Assembly (NCBI GenBank): GCA_030145005.1
Contig: JAQYWJ010000012.1
Location: 1 to 20,513 of the forward strand
DNA: 20,513 nt
Reading direction: 5' to 3'
Origin: Desulfobacter sp.
GTDB taxonomy: Bacteria > Desulfobacterota > Desulfobacteria > Desulfobacterales > Desulfobacteraceae
Made by a program: the position numbers and the translations under genes. Of the stretch, positions 7,221-14,791 are shown in pieces. Every line of letters starts with the position of its first letter. Position 1 is the first letter of the stretch. The notes under the pieces are model-generated. The model was not told where the DNA came from and did no database searches. It was given only the letters and a program-made list of their open reading frames with translations.

Positions 7221-7266
7221 TTGAAATATGAAATTATTTAATTTATGTTCCGTAAACAATGTTTAC
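7221..7266 (+). promoter_or_regulatory. Promoter with operator-like palindrome, upstream of a gene remnant
   Basis: TTGAAA (7221-7226) and TATGTT (7244-7249) are 17 bases apart. Three bases further lies GTAAACA-A-TGTTTAC (7252-7266), a perfect 7-1-7 palindrome at the expected transcription start. A ribosome-binding site AGGAG (7291-7295) and TTG start (7302) follow. The arrangement is that of a self-repressed regulator gene; no intact gene now follows. Confidence 0.5.
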
Positions 7267-7301
7267 TTCTCTAAATATTTTCTAATTAACAGGAGCGCGT
7301 A

Positions 7302-7382
7302 TTGGCCGTTGTTGAATAGAAAAAACAAGATGAACAGGACTCCGAATTTATTGATGCGCTGAATCTGTTTGTTGCCGAATAA
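7302..7382 (+). pseudogene. 5' remnant of a probable TetR-family regulator gene
   Basis: From TTG 7302, six bases after AGGAG, a frame reads five codons, an in-frame TAG (7317-7319), then 20 codons to tandem stops at 7380. The last part, S-E-F-I-D-A-L-N-L-F-V-A-E, resembles helix 1 of TetR-family DNA-binding domains (ILDAALxLFAExG). With the 15-bp palindrome in its promoter this suggests the start of an autoregulated TetR gene whose remainder is gone. The fragment ends 17 bases before the convergent lysR stop, and an IS605-type element lies 175 bases upstream. The match is short, so the family call is an inference. Confidence 0.4.
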
Positions 7383-7399
7383 TAATAAGGGTAAGGGAT

Positions 7400-8296
7400 T
7401 CAGACCAAGACCTGATCCTTTAAGAAATGAATAAATTTTTCACATATCGGAGATCGGGTTCTCTTCCGGGACAGGGTCAGATAAAAATGCCTGGACAAGT
7501 CAAGGTCTTCAACACTCAGAGCATGGAGACGTCCCCTGGCCAGTTCCTCAGCCACCGCGATGGTGGAGAGAATGGAAATACCCACATTGTTGAGAATGCC
7601 CTGAATGACTGAAACGGAATTGCCCATGGTAACTGCAGGCTCAAGCCGGGATACGTCAACCCCCGCCTTTTCCATGCCGGCAATAACGGTTTTCCAGGTA
7701 CCTGACCCCTGTTCTCTGGCAATGAGAGGCTGGGACAGCAACTCATTGCAGGTCACACGTACCCTGTCCGCCCATTCATGACCGGAGGGCACGACGAGTT
7801 TCATTTCATCTTCAACCAGTTTCTCCTGGACAATGTCGGGATCACTGGTTTTTGCACCCACCACACCCAGTTCCAGTTCACCGTCTTTGACAGCCCGGGT
7901 GATCTGGCTTGTATCCCCGACCGTCAGAAGGATGGATACATCCGGAAAAGCGGCTTTAAATGTCCCCATCATCCTGGGAAGGATATATCCGGCGGGGATG
8001 GATGATCCGCCGATGATCAGCTGTCCTTTGGTATGCCCTAAAAAATCGAGCATGGCGGACTGGGTTTCCTGTTTCAGCGCCAGCATCCGTTTGGCATAGT
8101 CATAGAGGATCGCACCGGCCCGGGTAGGCTCGGTCACCTTGCCCATCCTGTCCAGCAGGCGGCATTGGAAATGTGCCTCCAGTTCTTTGATATGGGTGGA
8201 CACTGTGGGCTGGGATAAATGAATCTGTTCTGACGCTCTAGAAAAACTTTTCTGCTCAACCACGGAAACAAAAATATGAAGCTGCCACAAGTCCAC
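7400..8296 (-). CDS. LysR-family transcriptional regulator
   Basis: A 298-residue LysR regulator. The N-terminal winged helix-turn-helix covers residues 1-60, with SFSRASEQIHLSQPTVSTHIKELE as the recognition region. A linker helix follows, then a two-lobed periplasmic-binding-type effector domain (90-298, GQLIIGGSSIPAGYILPRM onward). Start is GTG at 8296 with AAGGA nine bases upstream; MDLWQLHIF is the usual beginning of this subgroup. By memory the sequence resembles the LysR subgroup annotated as selenium-metabolism-associated and the CysB/YeiE relatives, but no selenium gene is in the window, so the target is open. It follows coaD by 19 bases and is probably the last gene of the lpxC-to-lysR unit. 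Its convergent neighbour is only a gene remnant. Confidence 0.88.
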   Translation of the reverse strand: MDLWQLHIFVSVVEQKSFSRASEQIHLSQPTVSTHIKELEAHFQCRLLDRMGKVTEPTRAGAILYDYAKRMLALKQETQSAMLDFLGHTKGQLIIGGSSIPAGYILPRMMGTFKAAFPDVSILLTVGDTSQITRAVKDGELELGVVGAKTSDPDIVQEKLVEDEMKLVVPSGHEWADRVRVTCNELLSQPLIAREQGSGTWKTVIAGMEKAGVDVSRLEPAVTMGNSVSVIQGILNNVGISILSTIAVAEELARGRLHALSVEDLDLSRHFYLTLSRKRTRSPICEKFIHFLKDQVLV

Positions 8297-8315
8297 GTTG
8301 ATATATCCTTAATGT

Positions 8316-8861
8316 TTACTTAGAGTTAGCGACTGGACGCTCTCGTGTTTGGGCAAATTTCTCCTTCACCCTACGTTCCACGGGTTTGGGAACCATATCG
8401 GAGATATCCCCGCCAAACCGGGCGACCTCCTTAATGATGGACGATGAGGTAAAAATCCAACGAGATCCTGTCATAAGAAAGACCGACTGAACCTCCCTGT
8501 TGAGTTCTCTGTTCATCAGCGCCATCTGAAATTCAGTTTCAAAATCAGACAATGCCCGCATACCCCGGATAATGGCCACGGCCTTTTTCATTCGGGCATA
8601 TTCAACAACAAGTCCATCAAAGGTCTCCACCTCAATCCTTGCGGGATCCAGCTCTACCGATGGGTCCTCAAAACATTCTTTGATTATGGAGATACGCTCC
8701 TCGGGGGAGAACAACGGTGTTTTTTTAGACAAATTATTCAGCACCCCCACGATCACATGGTCAAAAATTTCCTGGGCGCGTCTGATGACATCAAGATGTC
8801 CGTTTGTCAAGGGATCAAAGGAACCGGGGTAAATGGCAATCGTCCGTTTTCGGGTAATCAT
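8316..8861 (-). CDS. coaD: Phosphopantetheine adenylyltransferase
   Basis: A 181-residue nucleotidyltransferase that makes dephospho-CoA from 4'-phosphopantetheine and ATP, the penultimate step of CoA synthesis. Motifs: YPGSFDPLTNGH (11-22), the HxGH-type site present as TNGH; the segment IRGMRALSDFETEFQMALMNRELN, strongly conserved in CoaD; and SSSIIKEVARFGGDIS, the ISSTxVR-type motif. The start is set at 8861 because AAGGA lies five bases upstream and the family begins MITRKRTIAIYPGS. Longer frames would read through rsmD. It overlaps the 3' end of rsmD by 47 bases, so translational coupling is likely. The rsmD-coaD pairing is very common in bacteria. The C-terminal tail is slightly longer than the usual 160 residues. 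Confidence 0.95.
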   Translation of the reverse strand: MITRKRTIAIYPGSFDPLTNGHLDVIRRAQEIFDHVIVGVLNNLSKKTPLFSPEERISIIKECFEDPSVELDPARIEVETFDGLVVEYARMKKAVAIIRGMRALSDFETEFQMALMNRELNREVQSVFLMTGSRWIFTSSSIIKEVARFGGDISDMVPKPVERRVKEKFAQTRERPVANSK

Positions 8862-9426
8862 ACGCATCCTTGTCGTCTGTGGCGGATTTCCGCAAAAATG
8901 TAAGAGTTGTCCTTGAGTATTTTTTTTCCAGGTATTTGTCAAGGCTGTTTACGGGATAGCTAAAGCTTTCTTTGGCAGACTGTTCCACAATGATAATTGC
9001 CCCGGGTGCAAGGAGTTCAGAAAACCCTGGTTTTCCAAGCACCTGTCCGGGATACCCTTTATTATAAGGGGGATCCATGAAAATCAGATCAAAGGGGTGA
9101 TGGAATATCGGTAAAGACGTTTTGACCAAGTCATGGCAGATAATCCGAGCATGTTCCGCCATCCGGCACAATTCAATATTGTGTTTGATCACATTGCAGG
9201 AAGACCGGGCCGCATCCACAAACACGGCCGATTGCGCCCCACGGCTCAAAGCTTCAAGCCCTAAGGCCCCGGTACCGGCAAACATGTCAAGCACCCTTTT
9301 TCCCCGGATACCGGGGCCAAGGATATTAAACACAGCTTCTCTGACCCGGTCCGAGGTGGGACGGATATCCTTCCCCTGGATCTGAACCAGTTTTCTGCCC
9401 CGGCAGGTTCCACTGATAATACGCAT
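8815..9426 (-). CDS. rsmD: 16S rRNA (guanine(966)-N(2))-methyltransferase
   Basis: A 203-residue Rossmann-fold methyltransferase. MRIISGTCRGRKL is the typical RsmD beginning, and RPTSDRVREAVFNIL (22-36) is its signature. SAM is bound by VLDMFAGTGALGLEALSRGA (45-64), and the catalytic N-methyltransferase motif DPPY is at 118-121. It methylates G966 in the 30S decoding region. The ATG overlaps the stop of the sigma-54 regulator gene by one base (TGATG), and its 3' end overlaps coaD. The last 25 residues (after TLTFLRK) are unlike family members and Asp-rich. Part of this tail is forced by the overlap with coaD. Confidence 0.94.
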   Translation of the reverse strand: MRIISGTCRGRKLVQIQGKDIRPTSDRVREAVFNILGPGIRGKRVLDMFAGTGALGLEALSRGAQSAVFVDAARSSCNVIKHNIELCRMAEHARIICHDLVKTSLPIFHHPFDLIFMDPPYNKGYPGQVLGKPGFSELLAPGAIIIVEQSAKESFSYPVNSLDKYLEKKYSRTTLTFLRKSATDDKDAYDYPKTDDCHLPRFL

Positions 9427-10784
9427 CAGCTTTTGGATATTCTTTTTTTGACAAAGTTCAGGCTTGTTCCCATCTGTTTGGCTGCAGCCTGGAGATCCCC
9501 GTTCATCCGGTTCACCCTGGAATGGATAAATTCCATTTCAAAGGCGGCTTTTGCCTGGTCCAATTTTTCCATGGTAAAGAGTCGGGTGTGCCCTTCATCG
9601 GTTTCAGGCAGGGTTTCAATCTCAGGGTTGTAAGGTCCGGGGATATCATTTTTCCCGATAACGTCGCTTTCCACCATAATGGATAAGCGCTCCATCAAAT
9701 TTTTAAGTTCCCTGACATTTCCCTTCCAATGCCATTGTTTTAAAAGCTCAAGGCCTTCTTCGGACAGAATTTTCTTAGGCGCAGACGATCTCTCAGCCAG
9801 TTGACTTAAGAAAAAATCCACCAGCATGGGGATGTCATCGAGCCTTTCCCTTAAGGGCGGAACACGGATCGGTATGACATTGAGCCTGAAAAACAGGTCT
9901 TCCCTGAACCGGCCTTCTTTAATTTCCGCTTCAAGATCTTTGTTGGATGAAGTGATCACACGCACATCCATGTGCAGGGTACGGCTGGAACCGATACGCT
10001 GGAAGGTTTTGGATTCCAGGGCCCGCAGCATTTTGGCCTGGGTGCTGATACTCATATCCCCTATTTCATCCAGAAACAGGGTTCCACCTATAGCCAATTC
10101 AAAGTTGCCTCTGTTTTTTGCTGTGGCCCCTTCAAAGGCCCCTTTCTCATGGCCGAACAGTTCGGATTCCAGGTGCTCTTCGGGTATGGCTGCGCAGTTG
10201 ATAATGATAAAGGGACCTTCGGGACGTTTACTGAACTGATGAATGGTGCGGGCCACCATCTCCTTACCCGTGCCGTTTTCACCCGTGATCAAAATGGAGG
10301 TATCTGTAGGCGCTGCGGCCATAATTTCGCCGTAAAGTTTCCGGACTGCCGAGCTTGTGCCGGTAATGGAATTTTTTTCAATGGCTTTTTTACGAAGGTA
10401 CCGGTTCTCTTCCTCAAGTTTTCTGAAATTCAGGGCATTGTTGATGGAAAGTATAACCTTGTCAATGGATAAAGGTTTTTCCAGAAAATCAAAGGCGCCG
10501 GATTTAGTGGCTTCCACGGCGGATTCAATGGAACCGTGGCCTGTGATCATGACCACCGGCAGGCTGGGATGATGCTGTTTGATTTCTTTGAGGGTGTCAA
10601 TGCCGTCCATGCCCGGCATCCAGATGTCCAGCAGCACAATGTCCGGGGAATAGGAGTCAATTTTTTTCAGGGCTTCGTATCCGTTGAATGCATGAATGAC
10701 TTCGAATCCGTCATCGGAAAGAATCCCTTCCAGTGAATCAATAATGGTAGATTCGTCATCAACAATCAAGACTGCCGGGTACAT
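9426..10784 (-). CDS. ntrX: NtrC/NtrX-family sigma-54-dependent response regulator
   Basis: A 452-residue activator. The receiver domain (1-120) has D9, D10, phosphoacceptor D53 and K103. The AAA+ domain (about 140-375) has Walker A GENGTGKE (168-175), Walker B GGTLFLDEIGDM (233-244) and arginine-finger segment FREDLFFRLNVIP. A Fis-type helix-turn-helix follows (420-452), with an unusual end, LNFVKKRI, in place of the common TLYRKL. The sigma-54 contact loop normally GAFTGA reads GAFEGA (215-220), replacing the Thr that touches sigma-54. Together with the kinase upstream it forms an NtrY-NtrX-type pair; the exact signal is unknown. The two genes are separated by 193 bases that contain hairpin C. 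It is coupled to rsmD by a one-base overlap. Confidence 0.88.
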   Translation of the reverse strand: MYPAVLIVDDESTIIDSLEGILSDDGFEVIHAFNGYEALKKIDSYSPDIVLLDIWMPGMDGIDTLKEIKQHHPSLPVVMITGHGSIESAVEATKSGAFDFLEKPLSIDKVILSINNALNFRKLEEENRYLRKKAIEKNSITGTSSAVRKLYGEIMAAAPTDTSILITGENGTGKEMVARTIHQFSKRPEGPFIIINCAAIPEEHLESELFGHEKGAFEGATAKNRGNFELAIGGTLFLDEIGDMSISTQAKMLRALESKTFQRIGSSRTLHMDVRVITSSNKDLEAEIKEGRFREDLFFRLNVIPIRVPPLRERLDDIPMLVDFFLSQLAERSSAPKKILSEEGLELLKQWHWKGNVRELKNLMERLSIMVESDVIGKNDIPGPYNPEIETLPETDEGHTRLFTMEKLDQAKAAFEMEFIHSRVNRMNGDLQAAAKQMGTSLNFVKKRISKS

Positions 10785-10808
10785 AGTCTTAAATCCTTTC
10801 TATATATA

Positions 10809-10933
10809 GTGTTTGAACGAAAAGTCACCCACCTGCGGCGTTGCAGAAAAATTTGCAATCCTCACAACCTTGAGGTTGCTCCGGTTACAAATTTTTCTGC
10901 GCCTTGCATCTGGGCAACTTTTCGTCCAAACAC
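10809..10933. repeat. Long imperfect hairpin C (125 bp) between ntrY and ntrX
   Basis: GTGTTTGAACGAAAAGT (10809-10825) pairs with 10917-10933 with two mismatches, and an inner stretch GCAGAAAAATTTG pairs perfectly with its counterpart. The loop contains a second small palindrome, CAACCTTGAGGTTG (10865-10878). On the minus strand the interior reads CAAGGCG on the left and CAACGCCGCAGGTGGG on the right, the same core as hairpins A and B, although the outer arms are unrelated. It occupies the gap inside a two-component operon and would fold in the transcript before the ntrX start. Confidence 0.85.
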
Positions 10934-10977
10934 GGGTTTCCGTTCAAATACTATCTGCCGGGCCCAAACCATTTATT

Positions 10978-13200
10978 TTAAGGCTCCTCGGCAGGCAGTT
11001 CAATAATAAACTTGGCGCCATTGGGCTGGTTGTCCTGGACCCGAATTACGCCGTTATGATCTGAAATAATGGAGTTTACAATGGCAAGCCCAAGTCCCAT
11101 GCCCGTTTTCTTGGTGGAAAAATAGGGTTCAAACAACTTGGTCTTTTCCTTGTCTGAAATCCCCTTTCCATTATCTGCTATTTCAATGCGTACGATTTTA
11201 AGAATGGGATCATAGGAGAGGTCAATAACAATGGTGCCTTTTTTGTTTATGGCGTAAACTGCATTGTCAATAAGGTTGATAAAGGCCTGCTTCATGTGCT
11301 GATGATCCAGTTTCAAAGTGGGAATATTGTCCTTGAACCGGGTCTGGATGTCCACCTGTTCCAGCCCTTCCTGATACAGGGCAACGGTTTCAAAAATAAT
11401 GTTTTCAATGCGGGCTGAAGCAAAATTGGTGTCCGGAAATTTGGCAAAGGTGGAGAATTGGTTTACCAGGTTCCGGATCAGATCAACATGCTCCACAATG
11501 GTGTCGGCACATCGGGTGAAAACCTCATCATCAATGGTTTTGCCGTATTTTCGTTTAAGGCGCTGGGCAGACAGCTTAATGGGGGTTAACGGATTTTTCA
11601 CCTCATGGGCAATGCGGCGGGCCACCTCCCGCCAGGCCACTAATCGCTGGGCTTTTTCAAGTTCCGTTACATCATCAAACACCAGTACAGCCCCCAGATT
11701 TTGGTCGGCATCGTCCTTGAGCGCGGTATAATTCAATGAAAAATGCTTGGGTACGCCGGCTACGGAGGCAGAAACAGGAATTTTGAAATGGGTGCCCCCC
11801 TGCTCTACCTGTTCAAATATCTTGTTGGCCAAAGCCAGGTATTCTTCCGTCAGGACTTTTTTAAAATTTTTATTAAGAATATCATGGCTGTTAACATCCA
11901 GCATGGACTCGGCAGCTTTGTTCATGGTGGTGATCGTTCCCTCATTGTCCATGGAAACAACACCGGCAGAGATGTTTTTTAAAACGATCTCAATGTACTG
12001 GCGGCTTTTTTTCAGTTCTACATTCTGTTGTTTAAGCATGCTTTCGGACAGGGCGATTTGCCGGCGACCGGCGGCCAACTGGCGGGTCATGGAGTTAAAA
12101 CTTTTAATCAGGGTGCCGATCTCATCGTCGGTCTTGAAATCAATCTGATATTCCATGTCACCGTCTATGATCCGCTGGGTGCCCTCGGCAAATTTCATAA
12201 TGGGAATGGTAATGGACTTGGCAATCTGGAATCCAAACCACACCGCACAGAACACAACAAGGAGCGCCACAATGGACAACGCAATGTAGTAGGAAATCTG
12301 GGCCGGTCTCTTTGTCAGTTTGAGCTGGTGGTACTCCTCCACGCCTTTGAGAATGGATTTTAAATTCTCAGACAGGTCCGGAGCCATCAGGGTGGTGATC
12401 ACAATAAATCCGGCAGCCTTTTTCGGCGATAGGTCAAAGGGGATGGTGCATACGGTGCGTAAAAATTCACCCTGGTCCATGGTCTGGTAAATGGTGTGAC
12501 GGGTGCTGCCGGCCGGGATGCCCCTTAACTCCGTGGTGGTCAGCAGCCCAAAGTGCATATTCTCCAGTTCGCTGGCTAAAGAGAGGCTTACCCGCTGGGT
12601 ATCCGGGGTATAGACCTCTACGGCATGACGGTTAAAGGCCCGCTGGATCACCTGGGTATACCGGGTGAGTTTTTCCTGATTTTCAGGCTTGAGCAGATCC
12701 CGGGAATGAATCTGAAACGCCCCCCTTTTAGCAAAAAAGGCATTTTTTTCCTCAATATAATCATACAGGGTCTGTCCTACGGCCAGAGAGGCGTCCAGGG
12801 TCTGCTCCACAGGGGCATTGAACCAGAAGGCAATAGAGGTGGAGATAAACTGGATGGAGAAGAAAAAGAGTACGGTGGTGGGCAAAAGGGCCAGCACAAC
12901 AAAAGCAACGGTCAGGCGGGTTTTTATTTTGGAACCCAGGATGTTATTTTTTCTCTCATAATAGAGTTTGGCAAGATTCCTGAAAACCAGTAGTAGAAGG
13001 GTAAGCAGCAATAACAGATTGATGTTTATCAAAATGAACATCAGCATGGTGGATGACAGGGGCAGTCCCGTGTCAAAGGGCGTGACACGGATTTCAAGCA
13101 CCGTCAGAACAGCAATGGCCAGAACAAGGCATAAAATGGCAACGCCTTTTCTTTTTCGGCCGGACCGTTTTTGTCCTGTGTTCTGGAGTATCTGGGTCAT
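10978..13200 (-). CDS. ntrY: NtrY-like membrane sensor histidine kinase
   Basis: A 740-residue kinase. Three or four hydrophobic segments lie at about 20-37, 52-73 and 96-125 (N-terminal membrane part), then a sensing region of about 170 residues, probably outside the membrane, and a last membrane span at 302-326. A HAMP linker (327-380), a PAS domain (about 400-512), and the HisKA dimerisation domain with phosphoacceptor H532 (ARRIAHEVKNPLTPIKLSAQRL region) follow. The HATPase domain has the N-box NLIDNAVYAI, DNGKGI and GMGLGLAIV motifs. This order is that of NtrY. The receiver partner is the next gene downstream. Upstream is the DUF4390 gene, 26 bases away, a frequent companion in delta-proteobacterial genomes, which may assist in membrane signalling (inference). 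Confidence 0.9.
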   Translation of the reverse strand: MTQILQNTGQKRSGRKRKGVAILCLVLAIAVLTVLEIRVTPFDTGLPLSSTMLMFILININLLLLLTLLLLVFRNLAKLYYERKNNILGSKIKTRLTVAFVVLALLPTTVLFFFSIQFISTSIAFWFNAPVEQTLDASLAVGQTLYDYIEEKNAFFAKRGAFQIHSRDLLKPENQEKLTRYTQVIQRAFNRHAVEVYTPDTQRVSLSLASELENMHFGLLTTTELRGIPAGSTRHTIYQTMDQGEFLRTVCTIPFDLSPKKAAGFIVITTLMAPDLSENLKSILKGVEEYHQLKLTKRPAQISYYIALSIVALLVVFCAVWFGFQIAKSITIPIMKFAEGTQRIIDGDMEYQIDFKTDDEIGTLIKSFNSMTRQLAAGRRQIALSESMLKQQNVELKKSRQYIEIVLKNISAGVVSMDNEGTITTMNKAAESMLDVNSHDILNKNFKKVLTEEYLALANKIFEQVEQGGTHFKIPVSASVAGVPKHFSLNYTALKDDADQNLGAVLVFDDVTELEKAQRLVAWREVARRIAHEVKNPLTPIKLSAQRLKRKYGKTIDDEVFTRCADTIVEHVDLIRNLVNQFSTFAKFPDTNFASARIENIIFETVALYQEGLEQVDIQTRFKDNIPTLKLDHQHMKQAFINLIDNAVYAINKKGTIVIDLSYDPILKIVRIEIADNGKGISDKEKTKLFEPYFSTKKTGMGLGLAIVNSIISDHNGVIRVQDNQPNGAKFIIELPAEEP

Positions 13201-13226
13201 AGATGCCTTGCCTGTCCAGCTGATGG

Positions 13227-13823
13227 TTAATAGGTGAAATTAATCACATACCAGTCAGTTTCAAAATCCCAGTAAGAGACAAAAAAGAAAACATAGTGCA
13301 ACGACAGGGGTAACGTAACTTTTTCAAGTTCTGCCTTGATCCGGATCCGGTACTTATCTCCTTTTACCAGCCGGTTAAGGGGCACCACGTTTAGGTTATC
13401 AATTTCGGTCATCCAGGTCTTTGCCTCATCAAAGGATTTTGTGATCAACGGCGGGGCATCCTTCCACTGACAGACAACCGTGTATTCCTGTTTCATGGAA
13501 TTGTATTTTATTGTTGCACGGGTTTTAATATCGATGATTTTCTTGTCAAATAGACTGCTTGACGTTTTGAACAAGGTTACATAGAACGTAAACGAGGTGG
13601 AAATGCCATTCGCAATGGCCTGGGTGTTTTTTTCATTAAAGGCATTTTCCACCTTAAAATAAGCAAACAGATCATCCCGGGTGTTGGCCAGTTTGATATG
13701 GGAGAGCACTGCTTTGTCGTGGGCAAGAGCGTCCCCTGGGGCAATAAAAAGAAAGCCTGTGATAAAAAAAGCAATTGCACATAAAAATATTGTTGTAACC
13801 TCACCTTTAATTATCATCGGCAT
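13227..13823 (-). CDS. DUF4390-type exported protein
   Basis: About 198 residues. The N-terminus (after MPMIIKGEVTT) is a hydrophobic segment, IFLCAIAFFITGFLFIA, ending near ALAHD, consistent with a signal peptide or anchor. The rest is beta-rich with alternating hydrophobic residues (FAYFKVENAF, FTFYVTLFKTSS, KYRIRIKAELEKV) and ends HYVFFFVSYWDFETDWYVINFTY. This matches my memory of DUF4390, which is often encoded before NtrY-type kinases. Function unknown; probably periplasmic or membrane-attached. The start is uncertain: ATG 13823 is 11 bases after the lpxC stop with no strong ribosome-binding site; ATG 13817 is two codons later; a TTG at 13877 would overlap lpxC. Confidence 0.75.
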   Translation of the reverse strand: MPMIIKGEVTTIFLCAIAFFITGFLFIAPGDALAHDKAVLSHIKLANTRDDLFAYFKVENAFNEKNTQAIANGISTSFTFYVTLFKTSSSLFDKKIIDIKTRATIKYNSMKQEYTVVCQWKDAPPLITKSFDEAKTWMTEIDNLNVVPLNRLVKGDKYRIRIKAELEKVTLPLSLHYVFFFVSYWDFETDWYVINFTY

Positions 13824-13833
13824 TGGGTTCTGC

Positions 13834-14703
13834 TCAGCGCTTTGCCGGGCCGGTTTCCCAGGCCTGCTTTTCATCAAGGAATTTTTTTATAAACAGGTGG
13901 TTCAGATGATGCCCGGATTTATGGGTAATGATATGCCCCTGGATGGGCATTCCCAGAAGGGAAAAATCCCCAAGGCAGTCCAGCAGCTTGTGCCGGACAA
14001 ACTCATCCGGATACCGCAGTCCCCCTTTATTTAAAATTTTATCATTATCAATCACAATGGCATTGTCAAGGCTTCCGCCTTTGCCAAGACTGAATTTTTT
14101 CAACAGTTCAAGATCTTTCACAAACCCAAAGGTCCGGGCCCCGCAGATCTCCTGCTCAAAGTTATTTTCTGCCCTGTCATAGACAATTTTCTGCAGGCCG
14201 ATAAGCGGATGGTTAAAATCAATGGTGCAGGAAATTCTGAAACAGGATTCCGGTTCCACCCGGACCCATTTATCTCCTTGCCTGATTTCTATGGGTTCGT
14301 TCACGATAAAAAGGTGCTTGGGTCTATCCTGCTCCACCACGCCCACGTTGGTTATAGCCCGGGTAAATTCCCTGGCTGATCCGTCCATGATAGGGATCTC
14401 ATAATCGTCCACCTCCACCAGGGCATTGTCAATGCCAAGACCTGCAAAACTTGCCATCAAATGCTCAATGGTGGAAACAATGACACCATGGTCCCCGATA
14501 ACCGTGGCAAGGCTGGTATCCACCACCAGTTTGAAAAGGGCCGGGATTTCAGGGGTTCCGGGAAGATCAAGGCGCCGGAATTTAATCCCGTGGTTTTCCT
14601 CGGCCGGCCGGATGGTCAGGTTTGTTTTTTTACCCGAGTGGACGCCTGTCCCCGAAAGGGTCACCTTTTCGGCGATGGTTTGCTGATTATAAAAACTGTT
14701 CAT
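13834..14703 (-). CDS. lpxC: UDP-3-O-acyl-N-acetylglucosamine deacetylase
   Basis: A 289-residue zinc deacetylase that commits lipid A precursor synthesis. Metal and catalytic residues are at the positions known from the E. coli enzyme: E80-H81, H238 and D242 in DEFVRHKLLDCLGD, and H265 in HKSGHH. The start MNSFYNQQT at 14703 is preferred because a longer frame up to 15210 would run antisense through comM and the family begins at this point; GGAACGGGATA precedes the ATG. It is first in the minus-strand unit lpxC, DUF4390, ntrY, ntrX, rsmD, coaD, lysR and has its own promoter. It proves an LPS-bearing Gram-negative cell plan. Confidence 0.96.
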   Translation of the reverse strand: MNSFYNQQTIAEKVTLSGTGVHSGKKTNLTIRPAEENHGIKFRRLDLPGTPEIPALFKLVVDTSLATVIGDHGVIVSTIEHLMASFAGLGIDNALVEVDDYEIPIMDGSAREFTRAITNVGVVEQDRPKHLFIVNEPIEIRQGDKWVRVEPESCFRISCTIDFNHPLIGLQKIVYDRAENNFEQEICGARTFGFVKDLELLKKFSLGKGGSLDNAIVIDNDKILNKGGLRYPDEFVRHKLLDCLGDFSLLGMPIQGHIITHKSGHHLNHLFIKKFLDEKQAWETGPAKR

Positions 14704-14743
14704 TATCCCGTTCCAAAGTGTCTGAATACGATAAAACGTGGTA

Positions 14744-14772
14744 TATATAGCTGATTTGAAAATACAAAGCAA
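14744..14772 (-). promoter_or_regulatory. Sigma-70-type promoter for lpxC
   Basis: On the minus strand TTGCTT (14772-14767) and TATATA (14749-14744) are 17 bases apart, 41 bases before the lpxC start codon. The gap between lpxC and comM (14704-14791) is only 88 bp, so the divergent comM promoter must overlap; I see no good -10 for comM. Confidence 0.5.
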
Positions 14773-14791
14773 AACAAATGAGAAAAATATT

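Noticed and set aside
7317..7319. In-frame TAG as a pyrrolysine codon
   Set aside because: The frame ends after 20 more codons in tandem stops and no pyl or methylamine methyltransferase gene is near; gene decay explains it better.
9972..10472. 166-codon plus-strand frame opposite ntrX
   Set aside because: Antisense shadow of the receiver/AAA+ coding region with no recognisable family.
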